Source of the DNA: Plantago major
Taxonomy: Eukaryota > Streptophyta > Magnoliopsida > Lamiales > Plantaginaceae
NCBI GenBank assembly: GCA_026545765.1
Contig: CM048844.1
Coordinates: forward strand, 58,748,932 to 58,812,931
Direction: 5' to 3'
Length of the DNA stretch: 64,000 nucleotides
The notes beneath the pieces are model-generated. The model was not told the origin of the DNA and did no database searches. It saw nothing but the letters and a program-made list of their open reading frames with translations. The position numbers and the translations under genes were made by a program. Of the stretch, positions 1-11,799 are shown piece after piece; positions within the stretch are counted from its first letter, which is position 1; each line of letters opens with the position of its first letter.

Positions 1-170
1 GGCAACATTGAAGAAATCATGAAGAAAAGGGCGAAAATGCAATTAAAGGAGAGAAATGGAGAGACTACACATGAAGAAAGGAGAAAAACAAAGAAACTGT
101 TGTTGGCGCCGCGGCGAGACAGAGCCATGCCACGATGAGGATCCCTGCAGAGTCCAAAACAAACAAAACT
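1..170. other. Unassigned left flank
   Basis: Homology to the copia-type gag relic stops near position 171. The sequence to the left shows no recognisable coding or repeat signature, so I make no call for it. Confidence 0.4.
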
Positions 171-464
171 TGACTAACACTCCATCATGACTGCAGGAGT
201 GATATATGGGCTTCTTGGTGCCGTCAGAGTCGTCATTTTCTTCATGAATGACTTCCTTATCCTTTTTCATATCTTTTCCAGAAGATGTGGGGGAGGGATT
301 TGAATATGACCATTTTTTTATAATAGTGATCATCTTATCACTTAAGGCTCCAAGGTGAAACATCATGTTGTTTTCCCATTTCTCCTAGTTCTATAATTTA
401 AGCGTAGGTGCGTCTCCCATGGACATCGAACTGAGATTTACTAAACATAAAACATATTAAGTGT
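171..464 (-). pseudogene. Antisense relic of a Ty1/copia-type gag (copy 1)
   Basis: Read on the minus strand this is the start of a copia-type capsid (gag, DUF4219/UBN2-like) gene. It shares the stretch MMFHLGA.SD.M with the sense relic at 19504 and, further on, DGT(K/R)(K/R) and DGVLVK. The bases before the gag start (up to 464) also match the leader of the 19504 copy, reverse-complemented. The first gag codons are altered, so the PENYEKW motif of the other copies is lost, and homology ends near 171. The same antisense relic resumes at 13952, on the far side of the 13.5 kb gypsy insertion. It is non-functional. Confidence 0.75.
460..464. repeat. 5-bp target-site duplication, left (AGTGT)
   Basis: AGTGT directly precedes the 5' LTR and recurs directly after the 3' LTR at 13952-13956. 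A 5-bp direct duplication is the usual integrase footprint of Ty3/gypsy elements and fixes the element borders. Confidence 0.85.
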
Positions 465-1368
465 TGTTGATACGGATATATGTCCAATCCGTTAAGGGCG
501 CCATAGAGCGTGTCCTAGAGCGTATCAAGGCTAAAATAGTCAATTTAGTACTTATCCGATCTTGGCTAGTCCGCCTTAACGAAAGCCTTCCGGGCCAATC
601 AGTACGCTCAAGTCAATACACCTCTTCAGCTGGTCCGACCTAGCTAGGTACACGACTTCCGAACCTGACATGAGGTCACATGGTCTCACCAAGTACCACA
701 CACTATCAGTCCTAGGATGTCAAACGGATCGGACGAGATAAACTCGGATGCCACCTTAACAATAAGACCAAACGTATACACTGGAACCTCCAAGATACTT
801 CCGAGCAGCAAGTATCTCGGACCGTCACTGAGCTACCTAGAAATAGACTAACTCAACAGAGCTCGGATCATTTCAAAAGGTCTCACACGGACTCATCAGA
901 GGGAATAGTATTCTGAGGGGTAAAAGGACCAACAATACCCTCCCGGCCCATCAAATAGCGTTGGACCCTCACTTACTATTGGGCCATGGGCCAAGGGAGC
1001 ATTGTTGTCCAAATCCTAAACATACACTTGGCATCATCTTATGAACCTTTTCATAAGTACATGATAACTATAAATATAGCACAAGGTCTAAGACCTTAAG
1101 GTAAGCAAAAAGGCTCAAATATTTTTGACATTACAACCTTCCTCAAAACTACTACATTGAGAGCCTTCCTCTCTCTCTTGAGTAAAATCTCTTCCCGGTT
1201 TGACATCTAGCAAACCGGGTTACCTATCTAACCCCCCCCCCCCCCCACTTAGTCTTTTCAGGTGTTCCGGCTCGGACCAAGTCACCAGGTCGGACTTCAA
1301 GTTGGAGGCGGACCTTAGATTAGGGACTTGTAGTATTTTAGTTAGTGTTTGAGGCCAACCCCTCAGCA
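465..1368 (+). repeat. 5' LTR of the Tat-type element
   Basis: About 904 bp, matching 13054-13951 over its whole length. It starts TGTTGATACGG and ends CTCAGCA, so it has the TG...CA ends of an LTR. The termini were chosen because they leave an exact AGTGT duplication outside. It holds a TATA box at 1069-1076. A run of 15 C at 1232-1246 is only 6 C followed by G in the 3' LTR. Confidence 0.93.
1069..1076 (+). promoter_or_regulatory. LTR TATA box (TATAAATA)
   Basis: TATAAATA lies about 290 bp before the LTR end and is conserved in the 3' LTR at 13658-13665. It probably sets the start of the genomic RNA, which makes the downstream part the R-U5 region. Confidence 0.7.
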
Positions 1369-1370
1369 TT

Positions 1371-1388
1371 TGGCGCCGTCTGTGGGGA
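1371..1388 (+). other. Primer-binding site
   Basis: TGGCGCCGTCTGTGGGGA starts two bases after the LTR. Its first nine or ten bases match the tRNA-Asp-type primer sites common in Tat and Athila elements; the rest is diverged. It marks the start of minus-strand cDNA synthesis. Confidence 0.75.
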
Positions 1389-1422
1389 ACCTTACAAAAG
1401 GTTTCGTGTTTAAGCTCAGCTG

Positions 1423-3456
1423 ATGGCAAGAACGAGACGGATAGCACGGACCAGTGCTGCTGGCATCGGAACTCCACGCCCACGCGGATGTCCACCCAAC
1501 GGAGGACGGTGGGCCACTGTAGCAGAAAGGAACGCTGAGGGATGGAGATATCCGAGCGATGGTCACACAGGATGCCTATCCTCCGATGACGGAAGAGACA
1601 TTCCGTCCAGGGGAGTTCGTAATGTTCCAGAGAATGTTGTACCTGAAAATCACGGAGAAGAGGCTGCTCAAGTTCCTCCGTCATGGACACAAGGCCCTCC
1701 TCCAGGTCAACACTTTACCATGCCAGATGGTCGTATAGTCCGCACTGGCGACTTCGGATTAAGCGAGAATCAATTTGGTCGACTGCTTACGATAATACAG
1801 GGTTGTCTGGGGTCTAACACTGTCCCACCCCAGCAAGTCACTCCGCCAGTGGCTAATCCGAGGCAAGCAGAGCCCGCACTATCAAGGAACGAGCAACGTC
1901 CGATCCAGCAGAGGTTGGAGAATTAGCTACCACATGAGAGTTTGCAGAATCTCCTAGAGAGGAGAGCCCCTGCTTTCCAAGCTTGACAAGAAGGAAGCCC
2001 AAATGGGCAGGGAGCATGTCAGGAAGACGGAAACAGGCAACCTAGAGCACCGCAACAGTTACCTCCGCGGGCTAGAGATCACGTAGCGGAACCATTCCAC
2101 TAGTCCACTTAGATGAACTTCCCGCGGATGTAGCAATTTATCCTAAAATAGGAGAGATGATGACTGCGGAAGAAATCTATGCTTAACAAAAAAGCCTTGG
2201 AAGCCCAGATTCTCAATCTTGGACGCTTGGTAAAGGATCATGAGCAGATAACTACTAGTGCACCAAACCTTTTGTGTGATGATATGATGAAAGAAAAGGA
2301 AAGAAACAAGAACTTGGATCAAGTGATTCCGAACTTGGAATATTATTACGGAGATACTTGTCCTGTGGGCCACTTGACAAGGTAAAATAGTAAGATGGAT
2401 TCCAAATGGATGAGTGATAATACAAAAGCTCTCACTTTCTCATCTACTCTCTTCGGAACAGCCATGGATTGCTACACTGCATTGCCAAACAAGTCAATAA
2501 GATCCTATGCGGACCTCTCCTGCAAGTTCCTGAGACGATTTGGAAAATCAAAAAGAAGGAAACGAACTGTGGAGCACCTGGCAGAAGTTATACAAAGAGA
2601 ACAGGGGGATCTCAGGACTTTCCTAGATCGCTTCAATACGGAGCTCCTCCGAGTTGAGCCTCACAGTATGAAGGAACGGGTCCGTCACCTGTATGCTAAT
2701 ACTTACAACGCAGAACTCCGCAGGAAACTTTCTAGCCAGGAAGTGAGAAGTGAAAAGCATTTGGACGACTTTTGTGAAGAGGTAATGTACGGAGCGGAGT
2801 ACCAACGGAATATTCCAGTGAGAGTTGGTTCCATGAAAGGAAAGGAGCCAATAAAGCAAGAGCAACGCCACGGAAAGTTTGATCCGAAGAAGGATTACAG
2901 AGATAAGGGTTTCAACAGAGAAAGAAGTTGGATTACAGAGATATGCGGATTATACCCGTCTCAATAGACCAAGATCTGACATCTGCAACCATTATTAGAA
3001 GAAGTTGGATATTCAATGGCCAAAGCCAACTCACAATAACCGGAAGAACAAGAATGCAAAAGCGTATTGCAAGTTTCACAAAAGCCGTGGCCATGAGATG
3101 GACGATTGAATTCAAATGAAAACTAAGGCTGAACACTTAATAAGAGAGGGAAAGTTGAAGGAGCACGTCTATATGGACGAACTTTCTAGGCATGACAGGA
3201 TGGAACGGAGAAGAGAAGATAGAACAGCAGAACCGCAGCCATGTCCGCTATCCTTGCCTCCTCCGCCAACCAATCATCCACCTCACAAAGATCATCACCA
3301 GTACAAAGTATGATGATGATATTGAAATGGAGAATCTTCCATACAGTGGAGTGATCAACACCATAGCAGGAGGACTGACTGGGGGGCGATAGCAGGAATG
3401 CAAGAGAACGGACAACTCAAAATCTACGGAGCAATGATAGATCCTACGCTGCTCCG
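1423..3456 (+). pseudogene. gag: gag region of the Tat-type element (broken)
   Basis: Encodes the capsid polyprotein. The first ATG (1423) opens a polar segment to a TAG at 1924. The stretch around 2100-2175 reads sensibly only in another frame, with a TAA at 2182. From 2179 the original frame continues through LEYYYGDTCPVGHLTR, a TAA at 2383-2385, then FSSTLFGTAMDCYTALPNKSI and a RTVEHLAEVIQRE...LRTFLDRFN block, which is the retrotransposon-gag core. A zinc-finger-like CKFH...RGHEMDD segment lies near 3065-3110 in a shifted frame, followed by a LIREGKLKEH block. Stops and at least two frameshifts mean no intact Gag. All main pieces and pol share one frame, as in single-ORF Tat elements. Confidence 0.85.
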
Positions 3457-4320
3457 GTGATTCGTGGAACCAACACTATATCCTTTGATGACAATGAGGT
3501 TCCTCCTACGGCAGGAGGTGAGGACATAGATAATCCGGATGTTCCACATGTGGTTTCTTTAACCATAGCATCTTATCGGGTGAACAAGATTATGGTAGAT
3601 ACAGGGAGTTCCTCGAACATCATCGCCAAAAGGACAATAGATCAGATGAATCTGGGAAGAATTCGATATGAGAGAGTCAATACCTCCATATTAGGGTTTG
3701 GAGGAGGAACTGTCCGCCCTCTAGGAAGCGTCATGCTTCATGTATCGTTGGGGACACATCCCGCGAGAGTGACACAGCTAGTCCGTTTTGTAGTGGTGGA
3801 TCGAACTTTTGACTACAATGCCATCTTTGGTCGTCCGGGCCTCAATCAATTCCGAGCTATACCTTCCACCCTCCATAATAGAATGAAGTTTCCAACTCCC
3901 TGTGGAATTGGAGAAGAGTTAGGAAACATCCGAGAAGCTTGGGAGTGTTATATCATGTCTGCCAGAAGAGCATCCGCTCCCATGTTGGAAGTCTCTCTAA
4001 CTTCTGATCCGCAGATTATTCTCCCACCAAAAAAGGAGAATCCCAACATTGGGATAGGGAGTCAAAAGGACAAGTTTCCCAAAACAGCCCGGATTGAGCC
4101 TCATGAGACTCTCAAGGATGTTGAACTTATTGTTGGAAGTTCGGACAAGAAGACTAGAATCGGAACGGAGATGAATGCGGAAGTGGAGATGAAGCTCATT
4201 GCTTGTCTCCGTGACAACAGCAATGTCTTTGCTTGGAGTACTGACGGCCTCAAGGGGATAGATCCGAGGGTCATTGTTCACCGTCTGAACATAGAACCCT
4301 CGATTAAATATATCCGCTAG
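3457..4320 (+). pseudogene. Aspartic protease and start of RT, Tat-type pol
   Basis: Retropepsin-type protease that would cleave the gag-pol polyprotein. The catalytic motif VDTGSSSNII is intact near 3597-3626. The Tat-typical YNAIFGRPGLN and MKFPTPCG blocks follow, and CYIMSARR ends the domain. The 3' part, with FAWSTDGLKGIDP and HRLNIEPSIKYIR, is the linker into the reverse transcriptase. The frame ends at an in-frame TAG (4318-4320), and the RT then continues in the same frame. The start at 3457 is only the first codon after an upstream break, not a true initiation site. Confidence 0.85.
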
Positions 4321-5790
4321 AAGAGAAAAGATTTTGGTCCAATCAAGGATGCCATCATATCCGCGAAAGTTGACCGACTCATGAAGGCTGGACACATTGA
4401 AGAGGTCCGCTATTCCGATTTGGTTTGCAACGTGGTCCTAGTTGAGAAATCACCGAGTAAATGGCAGATGTGCAATGATTTCACAAGGTTGAATAAGTTT
4501 TGCCCAAAGGATCCATACCCTTTGCCACGGATTGACCAGTTGGTTGATTCCACGGCCGGATGTGCATTACTGAGTTTTATGGACGCGTATCAAGGCTTTT
4601 ACCAGATTCGGATGGCCAAGGAGGATATTAAGAAAACAGCTTTCTTTGCTGCAGGAGGGGTATATTGCTTTAAAGTGATGCCCATCGGACTGAAAAATGC
4701 AGGAGCTACTTACCAATGGCTGGTAAATCAGATGCTCAAGGAGGAAATTGGCAAAACCATGGACGTGTACGTAGATGACATGCTTGTTAAAAGCAAAACT
4801 GAGGAACAACATATAGAGCACTTGAACAAATGCTTTTCCATCCTTAGGAAGTACGGAATGAAACTCAATCCAGAGAAGTGCACCTTCGGAGTAATGGGCG
4901 GAAAATTCTTGGGCTACATGGTCACATAAAGGGGAATAAGTGCTAATCCTGAGAAGATAAAAGCTATCGTAGACCTGCCACAACCAAAGAACATCAATGA
5001 GGTACAACAGCTTATCGGACGTCTCATGTCCTTAAGTCGTTTTATTTCGCGATCCGCGGAGAAGAATCTTCCATTCTTCAAAATCCTCCGGAAAGGAGAG
5101 AACTTTGAGTGGACTGCGGAATGTTCCGAGGATTTTGAAAACTTGAAAAAGTACCTCCATTCCCCTCCACTGCTTTCCAAACCCGTAGAAGGAGAACAAC
5201 TCTACCTCTACCTAGCTGTTACGGAAGAGGCAATGAGTTCTGTGCTAGTACGGATCCAGGCTAATGATCACATGCCAATCTACTATCTTGGTAAAGCCCT
5301 TACTGGGGCGGAGACAAGATACGTAAAGATTGAGAAATTTGCATATGCTTTGGTTTACACTGCAAGGCGTTTAAAGCCCTATTTCAAATCTCATAAGATA
5401 GTAGTCCTAACTACGGAACCTTTGAAACAGGTCCTTGGAAAGCCTGACAAATCCGGACAACTCTCTAAGTGGGCAATTGAGCTGAGCGAATACAACATTA
5501 GCTATCAGGCTCCGACAGCCAAAAAAGCTCAAGTTATTGCTGACTTCCTAGCGGATTACCCTGAAGCGAAGTCAGAGAAAGTCTCGGATAAACAGGCATT
5601 TGAGTGCTTGATTACCAAGCAGATCAAACGAAAGTCAGTTCCGCCAAAGATCAACCCAGATAACCTTGAAGATGCTAAATTCATCAATCAATCTCGGACT
5701 ACGTCGTGGGAGGAAACTCGGGTTAATTACATGTTCCTCCTTGATGATATTTCAAATGAATCAAAAACTGATAATTCCGACCAGGATACT
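4321..5790 (+). pseudogene. Reverse transcriptase and RNase H of Tat-type pol
   Basis: RNA-dependent DNA polymerase with its tethered RNase H. Recognisable are WQMCNDFTRLNK, LLSFMDAYQGFYQI, KVMPIGLKNAGATYQ and the catalytic VYVDDMLVKSK (about 4768-4800), all expected for gypsy RT. An in-frame TAA at 4927-4929 interrupts the segment just after GYMVT. The frame then resumes with NPEKIKAIVDLPQP and the connection domain. The RNase H part includes FEWTAECSEDFENLKK, LYLYLAVTEEA, YYLGKALTGAETRY and SKWAIELSEYNISY. Residues up to about 5790 are a polar linker into the second RNase H. Confidence 0.88.
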
Positions 5791-6350
5791 CAGAAGGAGG
5801 AGGAACAAGGGTTAAAAATTCAGGAGCTTATAGAAGATCCCCATGTTTGGACATTGGAAGTGGATGGTTCATCCACCGGAAGAGTGGGAGGCATTGGAAT
5901 CTATCATAAAAGCCCTGATGGAGTGGAACTCGACTATGCAATATCTTTGGACTTCAAAGTTACAAACAATGAGACTGAATATGAAGCACTAGTAGTCGGA
6001 CTACGCATAGCCAAGTCCCTACAAGTCCGGAAACTCAAAGCTTACACGGGTTCACAGTTGGTTGAAGCCCAGTTTTCTGGTGCTTTCGCCACAAAAGGTC
6101 CTTCAATGATCAAGTATCTTGAGCTACTAAAGCAAGAAGTAAGCCTCTTTGAAGAGTTTACCCTGGAAATATTTGGTAGGGAATGGAATGAAAGAGCGGA
6201 CACTCTGGCAAAGTATGCGTCCGCAACAGCAGCTTTGGATACAAGGAGAGTCATCCTACTCACAATTAGGAACTCCTCCGTCATGAGTCCTACTCCAACC
6301 ATTATGATCATTGGAACAGGAAGAAATTGGATGACTGATATATTTAGTTA
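5791..6350 (+). pseudogene. Second (archaeal-like) RNase H domain, catalytic Asp lost
   Basis: The Tat-specific additional RNase H. It begins WTLEVDGSSTGRVGGIGI (first Asp), continues through NNETEYEALVVGLRIA (Glu) and ends with WNERADTLAKYAS (last Asp). Where the family has a DSQLV motif this copy reads TGSQLV: codon 6049-6051 is GGT (Gly) instead of an Asp codon, a single-base change. The domain is otherwise uninterrupted and in frame with RT, but one metal-binding carboxylate is gone. Confidence 0.85.
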
Positions 6351-7547
6351 CCTCAAGGACGGATCATTACCTGCTGATCCGAAGGAGTCAAGGAGTGTAC
6401 AGTGCCGAGCAAAGAGGTATTTCATACTTGGGGAAGATTTGTATAAGAAATCCTTCGCCGGGGTCCATATGAGATGTTTGGATCCACGAGAAGCGAGGAC
6501 GGTGCTTGAGGAAATTCACAGTGGAAGCTGCGGAAGTCACTCTGGTGGGCGGACTCTCGCTCAAAAGATCATCCGACAAGGTTACTATTGGCCTACCATT
6601 GATAAGGATTCATGAAGCCACCAAAATTGCCACGATTGTCGATATGCAAAAGTCCCCCATCGTCCAACACACCCTATGATTCCGTCAGTCATAGCATGTC
6701 TGTTTGATTAATGGGGCATCGATATTGTCGGTCCTTTCCCAAGAAGCACTCAACAGAAGAAATTCTTAATTGTAGCTGTGCAATATTTCACCAAATGGGT
6801 AGAAGCGGAAGTAGTGGCCACTATCACGGAAAGTTATGTGCGAACCTTCATTTGGAAGAACATCATTTGTCGCTTTGGCTTACCGAGAATTTTTGTCTCA
6901 GATAATAGTGCTCAATTTTCGGGCAATAGACTCAAGGAATGGTTGGCCTCTTTCAAGATTGAGCATCGCTTCACATCTGTCGGATACCGCAGGCCAATGG
7001 ACAAGCTGAATCCATGAACAAGATAATTGTTAAGATCCTGGAGAAGCGACTAAGAACCTCTCAGGATAGTTGGGCGGATGAGCTAGACGGTGTACTCTGG
7101 GCTCACTGCACCACATCACGGACTGCAACTAGGGAGACCCCATTTGCTCTGGTTTATGGCACGGAAGTAGTCATACCAGCGGAGGTTGCAGTTGAAACAA
7201 TGAGGATCCAAGAATTCCAAGATTCCGCCAATCAGGAAGCTCGGATCTATGACCTAGAAATGCTAGAACAGAAGAGGACCGAGGCATTGGCTAATATCCA
7301 TAGATATCAAGCAACTGCCGCCCGGGCCTACAACAAGAATATTCAAGCTAAAGATTTACAAGTCGGAGACCTAGTGCTCCGTAGAGCTGATATCTAGAGA
7401 AATTTTGGGAAGGTCAAGCCTAAGTGGGAAGGATCTTACAAGATTGTTGGTGCAAGAGTGAATGGAAGTTATGAACTGGAGGACGAGCACGGACACCCAC
7501 TCAAGCGTACATGGAATGCCAAGAACCTTCAAAAGTTCTATGCTTAG
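6351..7547 (+). pseudogene. Integrase of Tat-type pol (broken)
   Basis: Inserts the cDNA into host DNA. The HHCC zinc domain spans IHSGSCGSHSGGRTLA through CHDC (about 6515-6640) with a TGA at 6613-6615 inside it. The catalytic core follows: WGIDIVGPFP (first Asp) just after a TAA at 6709-6711, then FVSDNSAQFSG (second Asp). A 1-base deletion near 6990 shifts the frame before the third catalytic residue. The C-terminal part runs in the new frame from 7014 (ALVYGTEVVIPAE, DLQVGDLVLRRAD), passes a TAG at 7395-7397, and ends with KPKWEGSYKIV and TWNAKNLQKFYA at a natural stop, 7545-7547. Confidence 0.86.
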
Positions 7548-8927
7548 GGTTTGTTACACGGAACTCCGTTAGTTGTTTCGACATTCTATGTTTAAACCGT
7601 TTGTTACGCGAAACTCCGTCAGTTGTGTTTTTTTACACTTTTGTCATCGGCCATACGGCCCACAAGTTGTAATTGAATTTACGGCAAATCAATAAAACTT
7701 TCATCTTTCAATTCAAAACGAAATTTGATTATTTACATGGCAAAAAAGTTTTTAATAACAATCTTGTTTGTACAAATAAACAAAAGAACACACAATCTCC
7801 TTTGTACGTTCTACGATCTGACATATCTATACAGATCCGTACAATATCGGCACTACAACGGAAAAGCCTGTCCTATTCTCCGAGATATACCATAACTTCA
7901 CCAAAAGATCCCTCAAGTAGAAGATCCACCAGCACATCAATCATTCCATAGACAACGAGTAGTGGGATGTACCTGTAACACGGACAAATCAAGAATCAGT
8001 CTCCAAACATTAAGATTCTTCAAAATATCCATTTGTTTGAATCCAAAACACGGATCTGACACATTGATCGTATCATGACCCACCCACCAGCAGCTCCTCG
8101 GATAGGACATGCTCCTACCGGGTGGATCACATATACGACCGATGGGGTTATCCATCGTCTTACTCAGATCAAAAAATTTTCAAGATCTACGTTTCCTAAC
8201 AACAGATCTCGAGCAATCCATCCCTCTAGACCCACACCACTCTCAAACTCAAAACAATACATGCTAATTTGAAAGTGGACGGGAGTCTCGAGGGGCAGAC
8301 TAGTCAAGAAAACATCTTCCTATTGAGATCACTAGGCTCAAACTGCAAGATCAGTCCGAGCTTGAGAAAGAAGAAAGAAATTTTCAACAAAATATAGATT
8401 AGAATCAGATTTATGTGATCAATGTAGTGTGGAACTCGGGTATTTATAGATCGGATGAACCAATCAGCGTCCGTCACGTAAGAAGATTGACGTCGACGTT
8501 GGGGTTGGGCCATCCATAAGGGCCAAACGGTATTGGATCGTTTGGGCTTACCCATATGATCATATTGAGCCCATGTTTTTTTCCTACAAAAAGTCTCAGA
8601 GTATTCACTCATCAACAGGTCCGACAAACTTCATTTGCGGGAACAACCGAAGTTTAAGCCTATAGAATAGTTTGTTGTCTTGGATCACATGACGTTCGAA
8701 GTGATCCGAGCTTGCAAGAGTTGTATATTTATGCAGACAGATAAAACTACACATATCATAACGGATCAAGGAAGCTTTGAAACTGAAACATTGATACGAC
8801 GAAAGAAAGATATTGTATTAACAATACTATTACAAGCCAAAAGGAGTATCAATATATTTGGCACCCGTGACATCAAAAATCAATATTCCAATATTATATA
8901 ATTTTCACGAGGCATACCCCGGACTTC
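7548..8927. other. Long 3' non-coding region between pol and the antisense gene
   Basis: No domain is recognisable on either strand. Several short open frames exist but none resembles a protein. The only clear signal is a minus-strand TATA-like site near 8441. Long non-coding stretches after pol are usual in Tat elements. Confidence 0.6.
8441..8449 (-). promoter_or_regulatory. Minus-strand TATA-like box with a nearby CCAAT element
   Basis: On the minus strand this reads CTATAAATA. About 15 bases upstream, also read on the minus strand, is an inverted CCAAT box (ATTGG, at + strand 8460-8464). It would drive transcription leftward into 8400-7548, where I see no gene. It may be a cryptic promoter or chance in AT-rich DNA. 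Confidence 0.35.
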
Positions 8928-11799
8928 TCATTGCAGAAGAGGCTGACTGGGACCGGCTTCATCAGTTCCAGACGGATTGGCAGTGAACAGATCGGCAGTT
9001 GCAGCATTTGCCCGAGACTCATCAACAGCATCAAATGAGGCTTTTATGCTCTCAAAAAGGTTGTAGTCCGCGTCACGGCCAACGATCCGGGAGGGCATGA
9101 AGTACCAGTTCTAAAAAGTGGTATAGTTCTGGAAAGGCTGGAAATAGACCTTCCCCAGAGACCTCGGAACACATTCCGAAAGAAAAGGTCCTCCGTTGTT
9201 TATCTCAATGTCACATTCATCGGTGACCACCTCCGCGAACTAACATGCCGCCAACCGCTCATCCGGAACGATCTCCACTGGAATCTCCACTCCAATAGCA
9301 TCTGCGAACGGATCCAATCCTGCCTTCTTCCAATCGAAGTTCGGAGGCACCAACCCCTTCACTTGCAATTGGCCGATGGCGTATGAGAACCCCTGTAGGC
9401 GGAGAGCATCGACTTTGTCCGCCATAAAGAACTTGAAGGAGTCTGACTCCATGAAGTCCTTCACAGCTTGGAGTCGAGCGAATTGGAGATCTTCGAGGAG
9501 AAAATACTTAGACTCTAAGAACGACTTCATTGTCCCATCGATGAAGTGTTCCTGCCACTCCAGGTCCGCCTTGGTCTGGTCCCAATTGGCCTTAAGCTTG
9601 GTGATGACCGTGTCCTTCTTCTTCACCTTATCAGCCTCTCTCCCGCTGCAGCCACCGCCTTGTGCAGATCCTGTTCAATAGTGGCCCGTTCACTGGCCTT
9701 CCATTGCATGGCCTTGATCATACATCCGAGCTACAACTAGTCCGCATAGTCAGTAGTTGTATTTCTAAAACAAAAGTTGAAACCAAAGAAAGAAAAACAC
9801 GCGGAGTCACTTACCCTTTGATGCAGCTCGTGGATCTCTCCGACCCTTTCAACTTCGGGGAGCACACAACTCCGTTCGAACTCCGCATCAAGGGCCACCT
9901 AGTCGGATAACAGAAGCACAGCGGAGAAATGTTGCCTCTTCGATACCGGAGGAGCATCCGAGGTTGTGTTCGGCCAGAAACGATGGCATCAGTACGTCCC
10001 GGGGAGGACCGGATGCAGCGGAACCGTCGAGCCCCGAGGTTGGCGGCCTTGGAGTAGCAGCACTACGGGTAGCAGGACCTTTGCCCTTGTCGGGCACTTC
10101 CAAGGTCTGCGGATCTTCACCCGCCTTCTTCCGCCTCTCCTCTTCCGCAGTGAACACGGCTGCATTTTTGGGGTCCGCCATAGGCAGACCCGCGGATGTG
10201 TTGATAATTCTAGCCCTCTGGCCAGTGGCAAGCTCGAGGGCTTGCTTCCCTCTCTGTTGCTTCTTCTTTACGCGGAGGGTCGACATGATGTATTTAAACC
10301 AATAAGCTGCGGAAGAAACAAATAAGGTCAGACACGGGTTTATCAAAACTACAACTTGCGGATGACAGTAAAATAGTTAGGTGTGACACTTAAAAGAAGG
10401 GAAAATACAAGTCCTAAATTAGAGATCCTTACAGAAGTCAGTATTCCCTCCGACCTCGACGACGACAGTCAGTCCGCACAATTACAGCAGCGGCTGACAA
10501 ATCAATCCGTGAACCGGATACGTTGGTGGATTATTTTTCTTCTGGATTTTCACCACCCACGGAGCCACATTCTTGGGAAGAGGGCGCCAGTCTGGAATAC
10601 TTTCCCTTAGAAATTTTTTGGGCAATCCCCACTGTTCCCTTCTCCTCGCGGACTCTCCAGGCTTCAAAGCCATCCGCACGAAGACATACTTTTCCCTCCA
10701 TTTCGATCCGAGCGAGGAAATGGGATCGAAAATAAAGTTGTACGATTTCCTATTTACAAATGTATAGAAAAGGGGATTCCCAGGACTAAAGGTCACATTG
10801 AATAATTGCCGGAAGTTTTCAAAATTTATCGACTGCCCCTTCTTTGCGCAAAAGACTGCGAAACAGATAAGGTTTCCCAAGGATTTGGGGATAACCTAAC
10901 TCAGACCGATACCGATGTGGTTTAGAATGTGCTTCAACTCGGACGTGATGGGAACCTTCCATCCACAGGAGAAGGCCGCTTCGTGCACACACATGTATCC
11001 AACGGGCGGATTATAAAAGGCATGCCCGGGCTCTGGAACCATAATCTCGACGGACTTGGAAATCTCCCACTTCCGTCTCCACTCCGGCATATCTTCCCGC
11101 TTCACCTTGGATGGACCGGTGGGAAACAAACCATCCACGTTGAGCTCACCGTACGGATTTGTTATCACAACGGTGGACGCAAGACGAGGGAATTTAGTCT
11201 GCACCGCTTGAGCTCCACGACCCGCAGCGGTTGTTCCGCCTAGAGCGTCCTCGCGGACGAGCAGCTTGAGGTGTTTCTTCCTCTTCCTCCTCCTCATCAT
11301 CCTCTTCCTCTTCTTCTCCTTCTTCCTCCTCTTCCAGCCCAACTTCTGGTCTCCCAGATGTACTTGGATTGGACGGACCTGTTTCCATCACCACGCGATC
11401 CTCCTCGCCAGCCTTGAACATCTCCACATCGTCTGCCTCACGACCAGTTTCACCTTCCTGTTCAATCCTAGGTGCATTCCCACCAGCGGACGTGCCACCA
11501 CTACCAATGGTCCGAGATCGGACTCGTACCCTTGTTCTCACAACATTCATCTGACCACTCACAACATCATTCTGAGTAGTGGCAGCACCACGGACACCAT
11601 GCCCAGCATCTGAATCTTTGGATGAGACGACCTCCACAACGTTAGCATTGTGTACTTCAGCAAGAAGTCTGTCATGCGGAACCTCCAACTCCAGATGGTC
11701 TGGCGCGGACGACGTTTCTGTAACAGACTCGGAACCTTGGATTATTCCATCATCATAGTCTTGAACTTCGCGTTGGTTCTGACTATCACTCCCGGACAT
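8928..11799 (-). pseudogene. Antisense additional gene of the Tat element (putative gypsy-type transposon protein, PF04195-like)
   Basis: A spliced gene on the opposite strand to gag-pol. The likely start is MSGSDSQNQ (ATG complement at 11797-11799). An acidic, Ser/Thr-rich N-terminus with a Glu/Asp run (about 11340-11260) follows, then a folded domain with EPGHAFYNPPVGYMCVHEAA, LKHILNHIGIGLS and FRQLFNV, which resembles the plant family Pfam calls putative gypsy type transposon. A helical, coiled-coil-like C-terminus ends with a stop at 8928-8930. Likely introns have donors at about 10432 (acceptor about 10307) and at about 9814 (GTAAGT). Lesions include a frameshift in the acidic run (about 11250), a stop at 10896-10898, one at 10482-10484, a frameshift near 9890, and stops at 9240 and about 9114. 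Function is unknown. Comparable antisense genes are known from Grande-like Tat elements. Confidence 0.72.

Noticed and set aside
461-643. Open frame of 60 codons at the start of the 5' LTR
   Set aside because: Lies in LTR sequence and is not recognisable as a protein; a chance frame.
1232-1246. Run of 15 C as a possible regulatory or G-quadruplex element
   Set aside because: The 3' LTR has only six C at this site, so it is more likely homopolymer expansion or sequencing error.
7673-8901. Several short open frames in the 3' region of the Tat element
   Set aside because: No similarity to any family and no consistent composition; left as non-coding.
9964-10325. Overlapping + strand frames of over 110 codons
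   Set aside because: Shadows of the minus-strand antisense gene, whose reading is supported by splice signals and downstream coding.
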